A stretch of 64,000 bases of DNA. It comes from JAHECQ01 sp963775125 (GTDB lineage: Bacteria > Actinomycetota > Acidimicrobiia > Acidimicrobiales > SZUA-35). Location: NCBI GenBank assembly GCA_963775125.1, contig CAVZHQ010000002.1, forward strand, positions 1,178,001 through 1,242,000. Reading direction: 5' to 3'. Below the pieces are notes generated by a model. It searched no databases. It saw only the letters and a list, made by a program, of their open reading frames with translations, and was not told where the DNA came from. The position numbers and the translations under genes were made by a program. Below, one piece after another: positions 18,311 through 27,595 of the stretch; within the stretch, counting starts at the first letter, position 1; each line of letters opens with the position of its first letter.

Positions 18311-19147
18311 CTACTTGTCTTCGAGGAAGCGCTCGAGTTCCTCGATGAGCGCGGCGCTCGACTCGGGGGTCATGGAGTCGTAACGGGCCTCGAGCTGGGC
18401 GACGTAGGCCCGGGTGTCGTCGTCCTCGGAGACCAGCTCGGTGATCTGCGATTCGTACTCGACGGTTGCCTCGACCAGCTCCCCGGCCAGGATGGGAAGA
18501 CCGAGCATCGTTCCCAAGCGATCGACCAGCGCAAGAGCGGCCTTCGGTGAACTGGCGTGCGGCACGTAGCTGGGAACGCTGGCCCACAACGACACCGAGT
18601 CGACCTCTTGGTCTCGGAAGGCGCTGTGAATGACGCCGACGATGCCGGTGGGGCCCTCATAGGTCGACGGCTCGAGGTCGAGGCGTCGACCGAGTTCGCT
18701 GTTGTCGGTCGACCCGAAGATCGTCGTTGGGCGCGAGTGGGCGACGTCGGCGATGAGCGCACCCAGCGATACGACCATGGAGCAGTCGAATGCCTTCGCC
18801 AGGTTGATGACCTGTTCGGAGTAGGTGCGCCAACGCAGCTGGGGTTCGATTCCGATGCCGATGATGAGGTCGTGATCAAGGGTCGGGAGCTGGGCGGCCG
18901 AGAATTCGTTCAGTGGCCAGCTGAGCGCCCGCTCACCGTCTTCGATGACTACCGAAGGTCGGGCATCGGTGAAGTCGTAGAAGATCTCGGGGTCGATTTC
19001 GGCGAAGGGCTCGGCGCCCAGTCCGTCGGCGATGTGGCGGGCGGCGGTGGAGGCAGCATCTCCTGCGTCGTTCCAGCCCTCGAACGCCAAGACGAGCACC
19101 GGCCGCCGGAGGGTGGGACGCTCGTCTGTCCAGTGAATGTGATCCAC
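18311..19147 (-). CDS. PAC2-family protein
   Basis: 278 residues with the PAC2 fold (proteasome-assembly-chaperone-2-like) common in actinobacteria: VLVLAFEGWNDAGDAAS near the N-terminus, then VVSLGALIADVAHSRP and GPTGIVGVIHSAF. The C-terminal ~40 residues are a charged helix. Its role in bacteria is not established; a link to the actinobacterial proteasome is only inference. The gene is convergent with the Nudix gene and divergent from the GNAT gene. Confidence 0.85.
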   Translation of the reverse strand: MDHIHWTDERPTLRRPVLVLAFEGWNDAGDAASTAARHIADGLGAEPFAEIDPEIFYDFTDARPSVVIEDGERALSWPLNEFSAAQLPTLDHDLIIGIGIEPQLRWRTYSEQVINLAKAFDCSMVVSLGALIADVAHSRPTTIFGSTDNSELGRRLDLEPSTYEGPTGIVGVIHSAFRDQEVDSVSLWASVPSYVPHASSPKAALALVDRLGTMLGLPILAGELVEATVEYESQITELVSEDDDTRAYVAQLEARYDSMTPESSAALIEELERFLEDK

Positions 19148-19154
19148 CCAAGAG

Positions 19155-19160
19155 AGGGTA
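19155..19160 (-). promoter_or_regulatory. -10 box TACCCT for leaderless PAC2 gene
   Basis: Minus-strand TACCCT lies 7 bases from GTG 19147. Confidence 0.45.
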
Positions 19161-19258
19161 CCGCCGAGCTGGAAGGCGACGGTGGTCAGGTAGGTCGATC
19201 ACCACCTTCGGCCGGGCGACGCTCAGGCTGGTGCACATTCTTTGATAAACACTGGTTG

Positions 19259-19689
19259 ATGCAGATCTACGAAGTAACCGACGTCGACGACGAACTGGTC
19301 CGCTCGTTCGAGCGGCTCATCCCTCAACTGTCGTCGTCCAACCCACCTCCGTCGAAGGAAGAACTGCAGGCCATCGCATCGTCCGAGGCCTCCGTCCTGC
19401 TGGTGGCCGAGGAGGACGGCTACATCTACGGCAGTCTGACGCTCGTCTTGTTCCGGATCCCGACCGGGGTGCGGGCGTGGATCGAAGACGTCGTGGTCGA
19501 CAGCGAGGCTCGGGGCAAAGGGCGTCGGGCAATCGCTGAACGAAGAGGCGCTGACGCGAGCACCGTGCGGCAGGAGCGTCGACGGTCGATCTCACGTCGC
19601 GGCCAAGTCGCGAGGCAGCCAATCGTCTCTACCAGCGGCTCGGTTTCAAAGCCCGCGAGACCAACATCTACCGCTTCGACCTGCACTAG
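19259..19689 (+). CDS. GNAT N-acetyltransferase (frame-broken)
   Basis: The start MQIYEVTDVDDELVRSFERL leads through the beta-strands VLLVAEEDGYIYGSLTLVLF to the acetyl-CoA-binding region WIEDVVVDSEARGKG. A surplus base after that shifts the frame to VGQSLNEEALTRA; a second shift near 19580 gives TVDLTSRPSREAANRLYQRL and GFKARETNIYRF, ending at 19689. Reassembled, it is a normal ~143-residue GNAT of the type whose motif B reads LTSRPSREAAN. Substrate unknown. Confidence 0.75.
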
Positions 19690-19706
19690 CCGAGTGTCGG
19701 CCGGGC

Positions 19707-19910
19707 TCAGGGCCGCTTGAGCGCACCGATCAACACGGTGAGCGTCTCGAGCGCCTGTTCGCGTCGAAGCGCCCAGGCCCCGGGACTCAACATGGCCACT
19801 GATCGACGCATCTGTTCCCACTGTTCGGGAGCGGCCTCTTGTCCGGGAGTCGGATCGGGGGCAGTTTGCGGAGCGGGTGGCGGGTGAGGAACTGACGGGT
19901 GCGTGGTCAT
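19707..19910 (-). CDS. Small hypothetical protein (67 aa)
   Basis: A Pro/Ala-rich N-terminal half is followed by a helix with MRRSVAMLSPGAWALRREQA. There is no TM segment or signal. ATG 19910 is preceded by a TACCCT box at 6 bases, which supports expression. The family is unrecognised. Confidence 0.5.
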   Translation of the reverse strand: MTTHPSVPHPPPAPQTAPDPTPGQEAAPEQWEQMRRSVAMLSPGAWALRREQALETLTVLIGALKRP

Positions 19911-19916
19911 GGAGCG

Positions 19917-19922
19917 AGGGTA
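19917..19922 (-). promoter_or_regulatory. -10 box TACCCT for the 67-aa gene
   Basis: Minus-strand TACCCT lies 6 bases from ATG 19910. Confidence 0.4.
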
Positions 19923-19974
19923 CGACGGGCCGATGGTAAAAGCGAACAAATGTTCGAGTTCGATCGAGAATCGG

Positions 19975-21294
19975 CTACTCGTCCTCGGTGGTGGCTTTCT
20001 CGGGATCGATGCGAGAAACGACCCCGAGACCATCGGGCCCCGACCGCTCCAGGACCAGGATCTCGCCCTCAGGTCCCTGGCCGAAGGACGCCAGCAGGTT
20101 GGGTCCTGCTGCCACGGTGAGCGGACGCACCAGCACGCCTTCGGGCAGGACCTGCAGGCCGAGTATTTCGCCGGTGCAGTAGTCGGCGAAGATGTAGACC
20201 CCGACGAGCATGGGGAGGAGTTCGCCTCGATACACGTAGCCACCGGTGACCGAACAACGCCCGCTCTCGTGGACGTAGGTGAACAGCGGCGGTACGTACG
20301 CGGCGGGAGGAGCGCCACCGTCGAAGGGACGATCGCCTTCCATCTCGTTCCAGCCGAGGTTGGCCCCTCGGCCACCCCCGCTCGCCTCGGCCAGGAGATC
20401 GATCTCCTCGACATCGTCCTGGCCGACATCACCGATCCACAGATCGCCGGTGGCCGAATCGAACGACATGCGCCAGGGGTTTCTCACGCCCCAAAGCCAG
20501 ATCTCGGGCAGTCCGTCACCGCCGGCGGCGAAGGGGTTGCCGTCGGGGATGCCGTAGGGCTTGTCGCCGGCCGCGAAGGGATCGATGCGGAGCACGCTGC
20601 CCAGCAGCGTCTGGGTGTTCTGCCCGTTGTCGTCGGGGTCGCCCGCTCCGCCACCATCGCCCAGACCGATGTACAGGAATCCGTCGGGGCCGAGCGCCAG
20701 GCTGCCCCCATTGTGGTTGCCGGCGGGCTGGGGGACGCGGAGCAACTCGCGCCGGGAGTCGAGATCGGCTCGGTCGGTCCGGGACACCGCGAACTCGGTG
20801 ATGACGAGGGTGCCTTCGAGGTCGGTGTAGCTGACGTAGAGCTGTCGGCCGTCGGAGGAGAATTGCAGGCCGAGCAAACCCTGCTCGCTGTCCGTCGAGA
20901 CCTCGGCACTGAGGTCGAGCAGCGGTTGGCGCAGGACGCTGATGGACTCCTTGCCTCGCTCGCTGATCTCGCGTTGGATCACCCGAACACGTCCCGCCCG
21001 TTCGGCCACGTAGTAGTTGAGCGACCCGGATCGGGCGGTCGCCGCGATTGGCTCCTCCAGTTGGGCAATCGGGGTCAGCTCGAGCTGCAGCTGCTGCCAG
21101 AGCGGGTCGGCGAGCACAGCGGTTGTCGTGGTCACATCGGCAGCAGAGGCGCTCTTCCCGCCGGTGTCACCGGCTCCTTCTGCCTCGGCCAACGCGCTCT
21201 GGTCGGCGTCGGTTGCGGGCGTCAGAAACGAGCAGGCCGACGTGGCGAGAAGGAGGATGCTGACGGAGAGGGAAGCGACGGCGGGTCTTGTCAT
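19975..21294 (-). CDS. PQQ-dependent sugar dehydrogenase-like lipoprotein (GSDH/YliI family)
   Basis: A soluble-aldose-dehydrogenase-type six-bladed beta-propeller. ATG 21294 gives a lipoprotein signal peptide with lipobox TSAC, then a Thr/Ala-rich linker and the propeller: YYVAERAGRVRVI, SEQGLLGLQFSSDG, GNHNGGSLALGPDGFLYIGL, LRIDPFA, WGVRNPWRMSFD and GDVGQDDVEEID, all hallmarks of the family. The final blade includes CSVTGGYVYRG. It probably acts outside the membrane on sugars using PQQ, though cofactor use is inferred. It lies 13 bases downstream of the thioesterase gene, on the same strand. Confidence 0.85.
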   Translation of the reverse strand: MTRPAVASLSVSILLLATSACSFLTPATDADQSALAEAEGAGDTGGKSASAADVTTTTAVLADPLWQQLQLELTPIAQLEEPIAATARSGSLNYYVAERAGRVRVIQREISERGKESISVLRQPLLDLSAEVSTDSEQGLLGLQFSSDGRQLYVSYTDLEGTLVITEFAVSRTDRADLDSRRELLRVPQPAGNHNGGSLALGPDGFLYIGLGDGGGAGDPDDNGQNTQTLLGSVLRIDPFAAGDKPYGIPDGNPFAAGGDGLPEIWLWGVRNPWRMSFDSATGDLWIGDVGQDDVEEIDLLAEASGGGRGANLGWNEMEGDRPFDGGAPPAAYVPPLFTYVHESGRCSVTGGYVYRGELLPMLVGVYIFADYCTGEILGLQVLPEGVLVRPLTVAAGPNLLASFGQGPEGEILVLERSGPDGLGVVSRIDPEKATTEDE

Positions 21295-21307
21295 GGATTC
21301 CTGAGGT

Positions 21308-22157
21308 TCACAGCCTGCGGACCAGGCCTTCTTGGACGACGGAGACGACCAACTGGCCGTCTTGATAGATGAGACCTCGAGCCAGGCCGCGGGCTCCGCT
21401 CGCTGCGGGAGTGTCCTGGGCATAGAGGAACCAGCGATCGGCCCGGAACGGGCGGTGGAACCACATGGCGTGGTCGAGGCTGGCCATCATCACCTCTCCT
21501 TCGACGAACGAAACGCCGTGAGGTCGCGTAAGCGTGTCGAGAAGACTCATGTCGGACGCATAGGTGAGCACGCACTGGTGCAGGATCGGGTCGTCCGGTA
21601 GCTCGCCGTCGGCCCGCATCCACACGTACTGCTCGGGATCCAGAGTCGCGCCGGCCTTGGCCAAGGGGTTGGGTCCGACGTAGCGGGTGTCGATGGGCCG
21701 GGGCTGGGTGTACCAGTCGCCGAGCTTGTCGGCCAGGGCAGCGTTGCGAGTGGCGAAGTCGGGCAGTGTCTCGGGAGCGGGGATGTTTTCCGGGTGGCGG
21801 GATCTGGTGCTCCAGGCCGTGCTCGGCCTCGTGAAACGATGCAGACAGGTGGAAGATGGCCTGCCCGTGTTGGATGGCGACGACTCGTCGCGTACGGAAC
21901 GATCGGCCGTCGCGGATCCGCTCGACCTCGTACAGGATGGGAATGGTCGGGTCGCCCGGGCGAAGGAAGTAGGCGTGCAGCGAGTGCGCCGCTCCCGACT
22001 CGACCGTTCGGTAGGCCGCGACGAGGGCCTGGCCCGCAACCTGTCCGCCGAAGACTCGTTGCCGACGCTCGTCGGGGCTCTGGCCGCGGAAGATGTTGCG
22101 TTCGATCTGCTCGAGGTCGAGAAGGCGAATGAGGTCATCGACCACGGCTTGAGTCAC
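21308..22157 (-). CDS. Acyl-CoA thioesterase II, TesB family (frame-broken)
   Basis: Hydrolyses acyl-CoA to free acid and CoA. It has the double hot-dog pattern: N-half FRGQSPDERRQRVFGGQVAGQAL and FLRPGDPTIPILYEVERIRDG, C-half WMRADGELPDDPILHQCVL, SLDHAMWFHRPFRADRWFLY and ARGLIYQDGQLVVSVVQEGL. One surplus base near 21793 separates the halves. GTG 22157 is chosen because it begins at MTQAVVDDLIRLLDLEQ, the usual start, and a CACAAT box lies 6 bases upstream. It is divergent from the methyltransferase gene (59 bp). Confidence 0.85.
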
Positions 22158-22204
22158 GCAGTCATTGTGGCCAATCCGGACCACGATGAGGTGGCACATG
22201 CCGG

Positions 22205-22210
22205 TACTCT
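22205..22210 (+). promoter_or_regulatory. -10 box TACTCT for leaderless methyltransferase gene
   Basis: TACTCT ends 6 bases before GTG 22217. It shares the 59-bp gap with the divergent thioesterase promoter. Confidence 0.45.
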
Positions 22211-22216
22211 CGCGCC

Positions 22217-22844
22217 GTGGACAGAACGGACCGGCTTCGCGCCGAGGCGGCGAGGGGGTTCATGCCGCCAGAAGAGGGACTGGCACTCTGGCGGGCGGCC
22301 GCTTCATCCGACGTCGCCTTGGGCCCGCTGCTCGAAGTCGGGAGCTACTGCGGCAAGTCGGCCCTCTACCTGGGCCCGGTGGCACGGGATGCCGACTCGT
22401 TGTTGTTCTGCGTCGATCATCATCGGGGGTCCGAGGAGAACCAGCCGGGTTGGGAGTGGCACGAACCCGATCTCGTCGACCCGCAGGTTGGGCGAATGGA
22501 CACCTTGCCGCTGTTTCGACGGACCGTCTTGGAGGCCGGCCTCGAGCCCTGGGTCGTCGCCGTCGTAGGTGACAGCCCGCGGGTGGCCCGGGCGTGGGTC
22601 GGGCCAGCTGCGGTTCCTCTTCATCGACGGTGGTCACGGGGCTGAGCCGGCCCGACTCGACCACGACTGGTGGACTCCGCATGTCGCCGTCGGTGGCCTG
22701 TTGGCCATTCATGACGTGTTTCCCGACCCGGGCGATGGAGGCCGGCCGCCCTACGAGCAGATCTACCTGCCGGCGTTGGCGTCGGGTCGCTTCATCGAGG
22801 AATCGGCGACGGGTTCATTGCGGGTGCTGCGCCGAGTTCGGTGA
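22217..22844 (+). CDS. Class I SAM-dependent methyltransferase, Methyltransf_24 type (frame-broken)
   Basis: The start MDRTDRLRAEAARGFMPPEE leads to the SAM motif LLEVGSYCGKSALYLGPVAR, the acidic ribose-binding CVDHHRG, then VVGDSPRVARAW. One surplus base near 22597 shifts to LRFLFIDGGHGAEPARLDHD, GGLLAIHDVFPDPGDGGRPP and the end at 22844. This form, with a MPPEEGLALW start, is related to methyltransferases found beside GT4 and prenyltransferase-like genes in other actinobacteria. Substrate unknown. It converges on the toroid gene, 22 bases away. Confidence 0.75.
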
Positions 22845-22866
22845 GGGCCGCGTGATCGGCGAGGTA

Positions 22867-23879
22867 TCAGTTGGCTGAACCAGGCAGGAACAGGTCCGAG
22901 GTCGAACTGCATCCGCTGATCGCGTCGACAGCAAGCACGACCGCAGCGGCGCTGTATGCGCTGCGCTCGTGGTCGGGGAAGAAGACGAGCTCGGGGAAGG
23001 CGAGACCGGTGAAGTAGCTGCCATCGTGGTCTCGGAGCGTGCGTGTCCACTCCAGGAGGGCGCGCGCCTTCTCCGGCTCACCCGCAGCCAGGTGGGCGAT
23101 GGCACATTCGCACGTCTCGGCGGTCGTCACCCACGGCCGGTCACTCACGCAGCGGACTCCCTTGCCTTCCATGACGAAGGTGTCCCACCCGGCACGGAGC
23201 ATCGAGCGAGCAGCATCTCCGGTAACGGCACCACTCAGGACCGGGTAATACCAGTCCATGGCCCAGCGGTCTTTCGGCTCGAACGCCTGAGGGAGTCCGG
23301 CGACCACCGACACCAGCCGGGCACGGGCCTCGCTCCAATCGTCACGTCGCTTGTCCAGCGTCTCGGCGATCCGTACCGCGCAGCCCACGCTGTGGCTGAT
23401 GGAGGCCGATCCCGTCAGCAGTGCGTAGTCCCACGGGCGCTCGTCTGCGTTGCGGGCCCAGACGATCTCGCCTCTCGGGGTCTGCATCGTGAGCACGAAG
23501 TCGATGGCCTGCTCGACCATCGACCAGCGCCCCACGAGCCCCTCGGCGTCGCCGGTCGTGAGGTACTGATGCCAGACGCCGGTGGCGATGTAGGCCACGC
23601 AGTTGGTGTCGATCTTCGGGATCTTCGACGCCGGCCGCCGTGTAGTAGTTGTGCCACGATCCGTCGGCCCGCTGGTTGGCCGCCAACCAGTCGTAGGCCC
23701 GGTCGGCCTCGGCCACGAGCCCGCACGTGGCCAACGCCATTGCCGCCTCGATGTGGTTCCAGGGATCGGTGTGCCCGCCCGGGAACCACTCGATCATGCC
23801 GTTCGGGAGTTGGAGGTCGGCGATGGATCGAGCGGTGCGGTGGATTTCGTCCGTGGTGAGATCTGCGGCCGAGATCATG
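22867..23879 (-). CDS. Prenyltransferase/squalene-cyclase-like alpha/alpha-toroid protein (frame-broken, in frame with upstream methyltransferase)
   Basis: From MISAADLTTDEIHRTARSIA the sequence has QLPNGMIEWFPGGHTDPWNH and YDWLAANQRADGSWHNYY, then (after one surplus base near 23620) VAYIATGVWHQYLTTGDAEG, WVTTAETCECAIAHLAAGEP and YFTGLAFPELVFFPDH. Repeated helical pairs with Trp/Gly turns indicate an (alpha/alpha)6 toroid like prenyltransferases or six-hairpin glycosidases. The catalytic DxDD of squalene cyclases is not seen. Homologues beside GT4 and methyltransferase genes in Streptomyces are, to my knowledge, separate genes. Here there is no stop between the methyltransferase and this part. 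Confidence 0.7.
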
Positions 23880-24604
23880 TGCTGCTCCGGACGGTCGGCG
23901 TAGACGACCAGGCTCTTGCCGAGGATCGGGTTGAGGAGTCGGTCCGCGGTGCGGGTGAGTCTGGGGGCCTTGACGATGTCCCACGTCAGCAACTTCAGGT
24001 AGGCCTTGACCGCAGGGTTCTCGGTGTTGTGGAGTCCGACGGCGCACTTGAGCCACCAGTAGGGGCTGTGCAGTGCGTGCGCCCGGTGGCTGGGGCCCGG
24101 CTCGAACCCGACCGAGGCCAGCTTGGTGCGGAGCTCTGGTTGGCCGTAGATGCGGACATGCCCGCCGACGCTCTTCGGGGCGTGATAGTCATCGTTCAGC
24201 CACCAGCAGACCTGTTCGGGCAGCGCTGCGGGAACGGTCGCCGCCAGACGTCCACCTGGCCGCAGGACCCGGAAGAGCTCGGCCATCACGGCAAGGTCGT
24301 CGGGGACGTGCTCGAGGACCTCCGAGGCGATGACTCGGTCGAAGGAGCAGTCGGCGAACGGCAGCGACAGGCCATTGGCCTGCACCACCGCAGCGGTCAG
24401 GCCCGGCCCGGGCAACTCGCCGGCTTCGTGCATCGCCGCGAACGTGTCTCGGGTCTGGACCATCTCGGTGAGCGCGAGGTCGGCGGCAACAACTGATGCG
24501 CCGCGACGGGCCGTCTCGAACGCGTGCCGACCGAAGCCGGCGCCGAGATCGAGCACGGTCATTCCGGGCTGCAACCCGAGCACCTCGTAGTCGACGGTGA
24601 GCAT
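23880..24604 (-). CDS. Class I SAM-dependent methyltransferase, N-terminal part of a fused frame
   Basis: ATG 24604 shares its A with the glycosyltransferase stop (TGATG). Motif I is VLDLGAGFGRHAFETARRGA, followed by VVAADLALTEM, VVQANGLSLPFADCSFDRVI, SEVLEHVPDD and LFRVLRPGGRLAATVPAALP. The C-terminal part, with YWWLKCAVGLHNTENPAVKA and the end near KSLVVYADRPEQH, matches a Methyltransf_11 group found next to prenyltransferase-like genes. The frame continues without a stop into the toroid protein, so either a real fusion or a lost stop is present. Substrate unknown. Confidence 0.75.
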
Positions 24605-25891
24605 CAGCGCTTGGCGCTCGCTGCGTGAGCGGTGCGTTCGGCCCGGAGCGCAATGACCTCGCGGTACTGGGCGACGGTGTTCACTGCGGCCTGACGCCAG
24701 GTGTACAGCTCGCTCACCCGCGCCCGCCCGGCGGTGCCGATACGTGCACGGAGGTCGGGGTCGTCCAGCCCGCGCTCGATGGCGAGGCGCAGCGACTCGA
24801 CATCGCCCGCCTTGCATCGGAGAACCGTCTCGCCATCGATGCCGGTCACCTCGGGCAGCGCTCCTCCGTCGGTGGCGACCAGCGCAGTGCCCGAACCCAT
24901 CGCCTCGACGGCAGGCAACGAGAACCCTTCGTAGAGCGACGGAACGACGGCCAGTTCGGACTCGGCGTACAGCTCGACGATGCGTTCGTCGGGTACGCCG
25001 GTGACGAAGGTGACGGCGTCCGTGAGTCCGAAGCGTTCGATGATCTCGGCCGACGGCCCGCCCGGCTTCGCCCGTCCGACCACGGTCAGGCTGATCCCAG
25101 GTCGCTCCACCCGTATCTTCGCCATCGCCTCGAGCAGGAACCGGAGGCCCTTCAGCTCGACGTCGGCGCTGGCGGTGGTGATGAGCCGCTCGGGAATGCG
25201 TTCGACGTGGAGAAGGGGGCGGAAGAGATCGGGGTCGACGCCGACGTGGACGAGACGCATGCGGTCGAGGTCGACCTTCATGTCGGTGTGGATGTCCTGA
25301 ATCGAGTTCTCCGAGACGACGACGATGCGCGGCATACGTCGGGCCACCCGTCCCTGCATCTTCACGAAGCGGTACCAGCGGCCGATGCTGCGCCGCTTCT
25401 TGGGATCGGCCATGGCCGCCATCTCGAGGCGGCGGTCGACCGTGATGGGGTGATGCAGCGTGACCAGGGTCGGTAGCAGCTTGTCGATGGCGAGGATGCC
25501 GTACCCGAGGCACTGGTTGTCATGGACCAGGTCGAAGTCGGCGACTCGGGGCTTCAACGCCTGATAGGCCCGGTAGCTGAAAGCCAGCGGCTCGGGAAAC
25601 GTTCCGGTCGAGAAGGTGGCGATCTCGAGGAAGTCGGCTTTCGTCTTGAACTCCCAGTACGGCGGGAAACCGGCCGGGATAGGCGTCGTTGAACAGGTCG
25701 AGACTGGGGAGCTGGTGCAGGGTGACCCGAGGGTCCAGGACGGGGTACGGCTGGCCCGAGAACACCTCGATCGTGTGGCCCAGATCGGCCAGCGCCTTGG
25801 TGAGGTGACGGGTGTAGATGCCCTGACCGCCTACGGTCGGCTTGGATCGATAGGAAAGGTAGGCGAGGCGGAGGGGGCGTTCGTCTGGCAT
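24604..25891 (-). CDS. GT4-family glycosyltransferase (frame-broken)
   Basis: A GT-B retaining glycosyltransferase. The N-terminal Rossmann half starts LRLAYLSYRSKPTVGGQGIY with HLTKALADLGHTIEVF. One surplus base near 25678 leads to FPPYWEFKTKADFLEIATF and then FDLVHDNQCLGYGIL. The C-terminal half has TTASADVELKGLRFLLEAM and the EX7E donor-binding motif in PSLYEGFSLPAVEAMGSG. ATG 25891 has GGGAG 4 bases upstream. It forms the head of a leftward unit with the methyltransferase-toroid frame. Donor and acceptor unknown. Confidence 0.82.
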
Positions 25892-26038
25892 GTCTCCCTT
25901 AGAGGTTCCGTCTTGGAGGTTCCGTTACGGTGGTTGCGTCGACCGGTTCGAGCACGGACAGCGTGAGAATCGTCACAGGGTACGGGAAAGTTCCAGGTGA
26001 CAGGACTGCACCTGAGGTTCGGGCTCGGTGGTCTGGCA

Positions 26039-26044
26039 TAGAAT
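26039..26044 (+). promoter_or_regulatory. -10 box TAGAAT upstream of the pirin gene
   Basis: TAGAAT lies 26 bases before ATG 26071, implying a leader of about 20 bases, unlike the leaderless genes in this window. Confidence 0.35.
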
Positions 26045-26070
26045 CGGGTCGGCGTGGGGTTGTCACTGAC

Positions 26071-27138
26071 ATGTCAACTTCGACCGTGATCCTCGAACGC
26101 TTCTCCCTCGGCATGCAGTGGCCGACCGTCGATCCTTTCCTCTTTTGTGCCCACCACCACGACCAGTACCCCGCCGGCAACGACGAACTGGCGCCCGACG
26201 TTTCGCTGAAGGGCCGCCAGATCGGATCGGACTTCAGCGCCAAGGACGGCTGGAGCATGTACCACGGAGCCATCGTCCCCGGGTTTCCGCAGCACCCTCA
26301 CCGTGGGTTCGAGACGGTGACGTACCTCCGGGCCGGATACGTCGACCACTCCGACTCGCTCGGGGCGACGGCTCGATTCGGCCCCGGCGATGCCCAGTGG
26401 ATGACCGCCGGTGCGGGTGTACAGCACGCCGAGATGATGCCGTTGGTCAATCGGGACGCCCCCAACTTCCTCCACCTGTTCCAGATCTGGTTGAACCTGC
26501 CGGCGGCGGACAAGATGGCTCGGGCCGCGTTCAAGATGTTCTGGGCCGAGGAGATCCCCGAGGTTCGACACGTCGATGGCAACGGCCGGGTCACCGAGGT
26601 CCATGTCGTTGCTGGTCGCCTGGGCGACGCCGAGGGTTTGGCCCCACCGCCCGCGTCGTGGGCGGCGGACCCCGCGCACGACGTTGCCATCTGGCAGGTC
26701 GAGATGGAGCCGAACGCCGAGTGGGTGCTCCCGGCGGGTCGCGCCGGCTTGAGCCGGGTGTTGTACTTCTATGACGGCAGCTCGTTGGATCTCCCCGACA
26801 CGTCCGAACGTCTGGCGGGAGGCGAAGGTGCGCTGCTGCCCCCCGATGCCGAGGTTCGCCTGGTGGCCGGCGACCAACCCGCCGGCTTCGTGATCCTCCA
26901 GGGACAACCCATCGGTGAACCGGTCGCCCAGTACGGCCCCTTCGTGATGAACACCCAGGACGAGGTCCAGCAGGCGTTCAGCGATTACCAGCGCACCCAG
27001 TTCGGTGGTTGGCCTTGGCGCTCGCCCGACCCCAACCACGGTCGGGACGCCGGTCGATTCGCCATCGACACCGATGGCATGCGCCACGAGCCCCCGTTGG
27101 TCGGCATCGAGCAATCGACATCGGCGTCGGCGTCCTGA
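26071..27138 (+). CDS. Pirin-family cupin protein
   Basis: A bicupin of 355 residues. The N-terminal metal site is visible as FPQHPHRGFETVTYL (HxH) with a later GVQHAEM and Glu. The second cupin (VLPAGRAGLSRVLYFYDG) lacks ligands, as in other pirins. Some bacterial pirins are quercetinases, but this cannot be assigned here. Length exceeds the usual ~290 because of a C-terminal tail with WPWRSPDPNHGRDAGRF. ATG 26071 follows a TAGAAT box with a short leader. dtd starts 4 bases after the stop. Confidence 0.85.
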   Translation: MSTSTVILERFSLGMQWPTVDPFLFCAHHHDQYPAGNDELAPDVSLKGRQIGSDFSAKDGWSMYHGAIVPGFPQHPHRGFETVTYLRAGYVDHSDSLGATARFGPGDAQWMTAGAGVQHAEMMPLVNRDAPNFLHLFQIWLNLPAADKMARAAFKMFWAEEIPEVRHVDGNGRVTEVHVVAGRLGDAEGLAPPPASWAADPAHDVAIWQVEMEPNAEWVLPAGRAGLSRVLYFYDGSSLDLPDTSERLAGGEGALLPPDAEVRLVAGDQPAGFVILQGQPIGEPVAQYGPFVMNTQDEVQQAFSDYQRTQFGGWPWRSPDPNHGRDAGRFAIDTDGMRHEPPLVGIEQSTSASAS

Positions 27139-27142
27139 GCCG

Positions 27143-27595
27143 GTGCGCGCGGTCGTTCAGCGGGTGCGCCGCGCCCGGGTGACCGTCGAGACGGCCGGGG
27201 CGTCGGTGGTCGCCGGCGAGATCGGTCCGGGTCTCTGTGTGTTGCTCGGCGCCACGCACGTCGACACCGCGGTCGACGCGCTCAAGATGGCCGACAAGCT
27301 GGCCAAGCTGCGGATCTTCTCCGATGCCGACGACAAGATGAACCTGTCCGTCGCCGACATCGGAGGCCAGGTTCTGGTCGTGAGCCAGTTCACCGTCTAC
27401 GGCGATGCGACGAAGGGCAACCGGCCGTCGTTCATCGCTGCGGCGCGCCCCGAGATGGCCGAGCCCCTGATCGACTGCACCGTCGACGCTCTGCGAGCCC
27501 GCGGGCTGCACGTCGAGACAGGTCGTTTTCGTACGGACATGAACGTCGAGCTGGTGAACTGGGGGCCGGTGACCCTTACCGTCGAAGTGCCTTGA
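27143..27595 (+). CDS. dtd: D-aminoacyl-tRNA deacylase
   Basis: Dtd removes D-amino acids and glycine mischarged on tRNA. The 150-residue protein begins MRAVVQRVRRARVTVE and has the active-site motif SQFTVYGDATKGNRPSF and the Gly-Pro motif NWGPVTL (NxGPVT in the family). Length is standard. GTG 27143 lies 4 bases after the pirin stop, suggesting co-transcription. The last 20 bases overlap the convergent pgi gene. Confidence 0.93.
   Translation: MRAVVQRVRRARVTVETAGASVVAGEIGPGLCVLLGATHVDTAVDALKMADKLAKLRIFSDADDKMNLSVADIGGQVLVVSQFTVYGDATKGNRPSFIAAARPEMAEPLIDCTVDALRARGLHVETGRFRTDMNVELVNWGPVTLTVEVP

Noticed and set aside
18557..19258. A long N-terminal extension of the GNAT gene
   Set aside because: It is antisense to the PAC2 gene and does not resemble acetyltransferases.
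22217..25891. A complete secondary-metabolite gene cluster
   Set aside because: No PKS, NRPS, terpene synthase with intact DDxxD, regulator or exporter is present; only a small tailoring-type set.
25895..25925. Direct repeat of GGTTCCGT upstream of the GT4 gene as an operator
   Set aside because: Two short copies only, partly within the Shine-Dalgarno region, with no matching site elsewhere.
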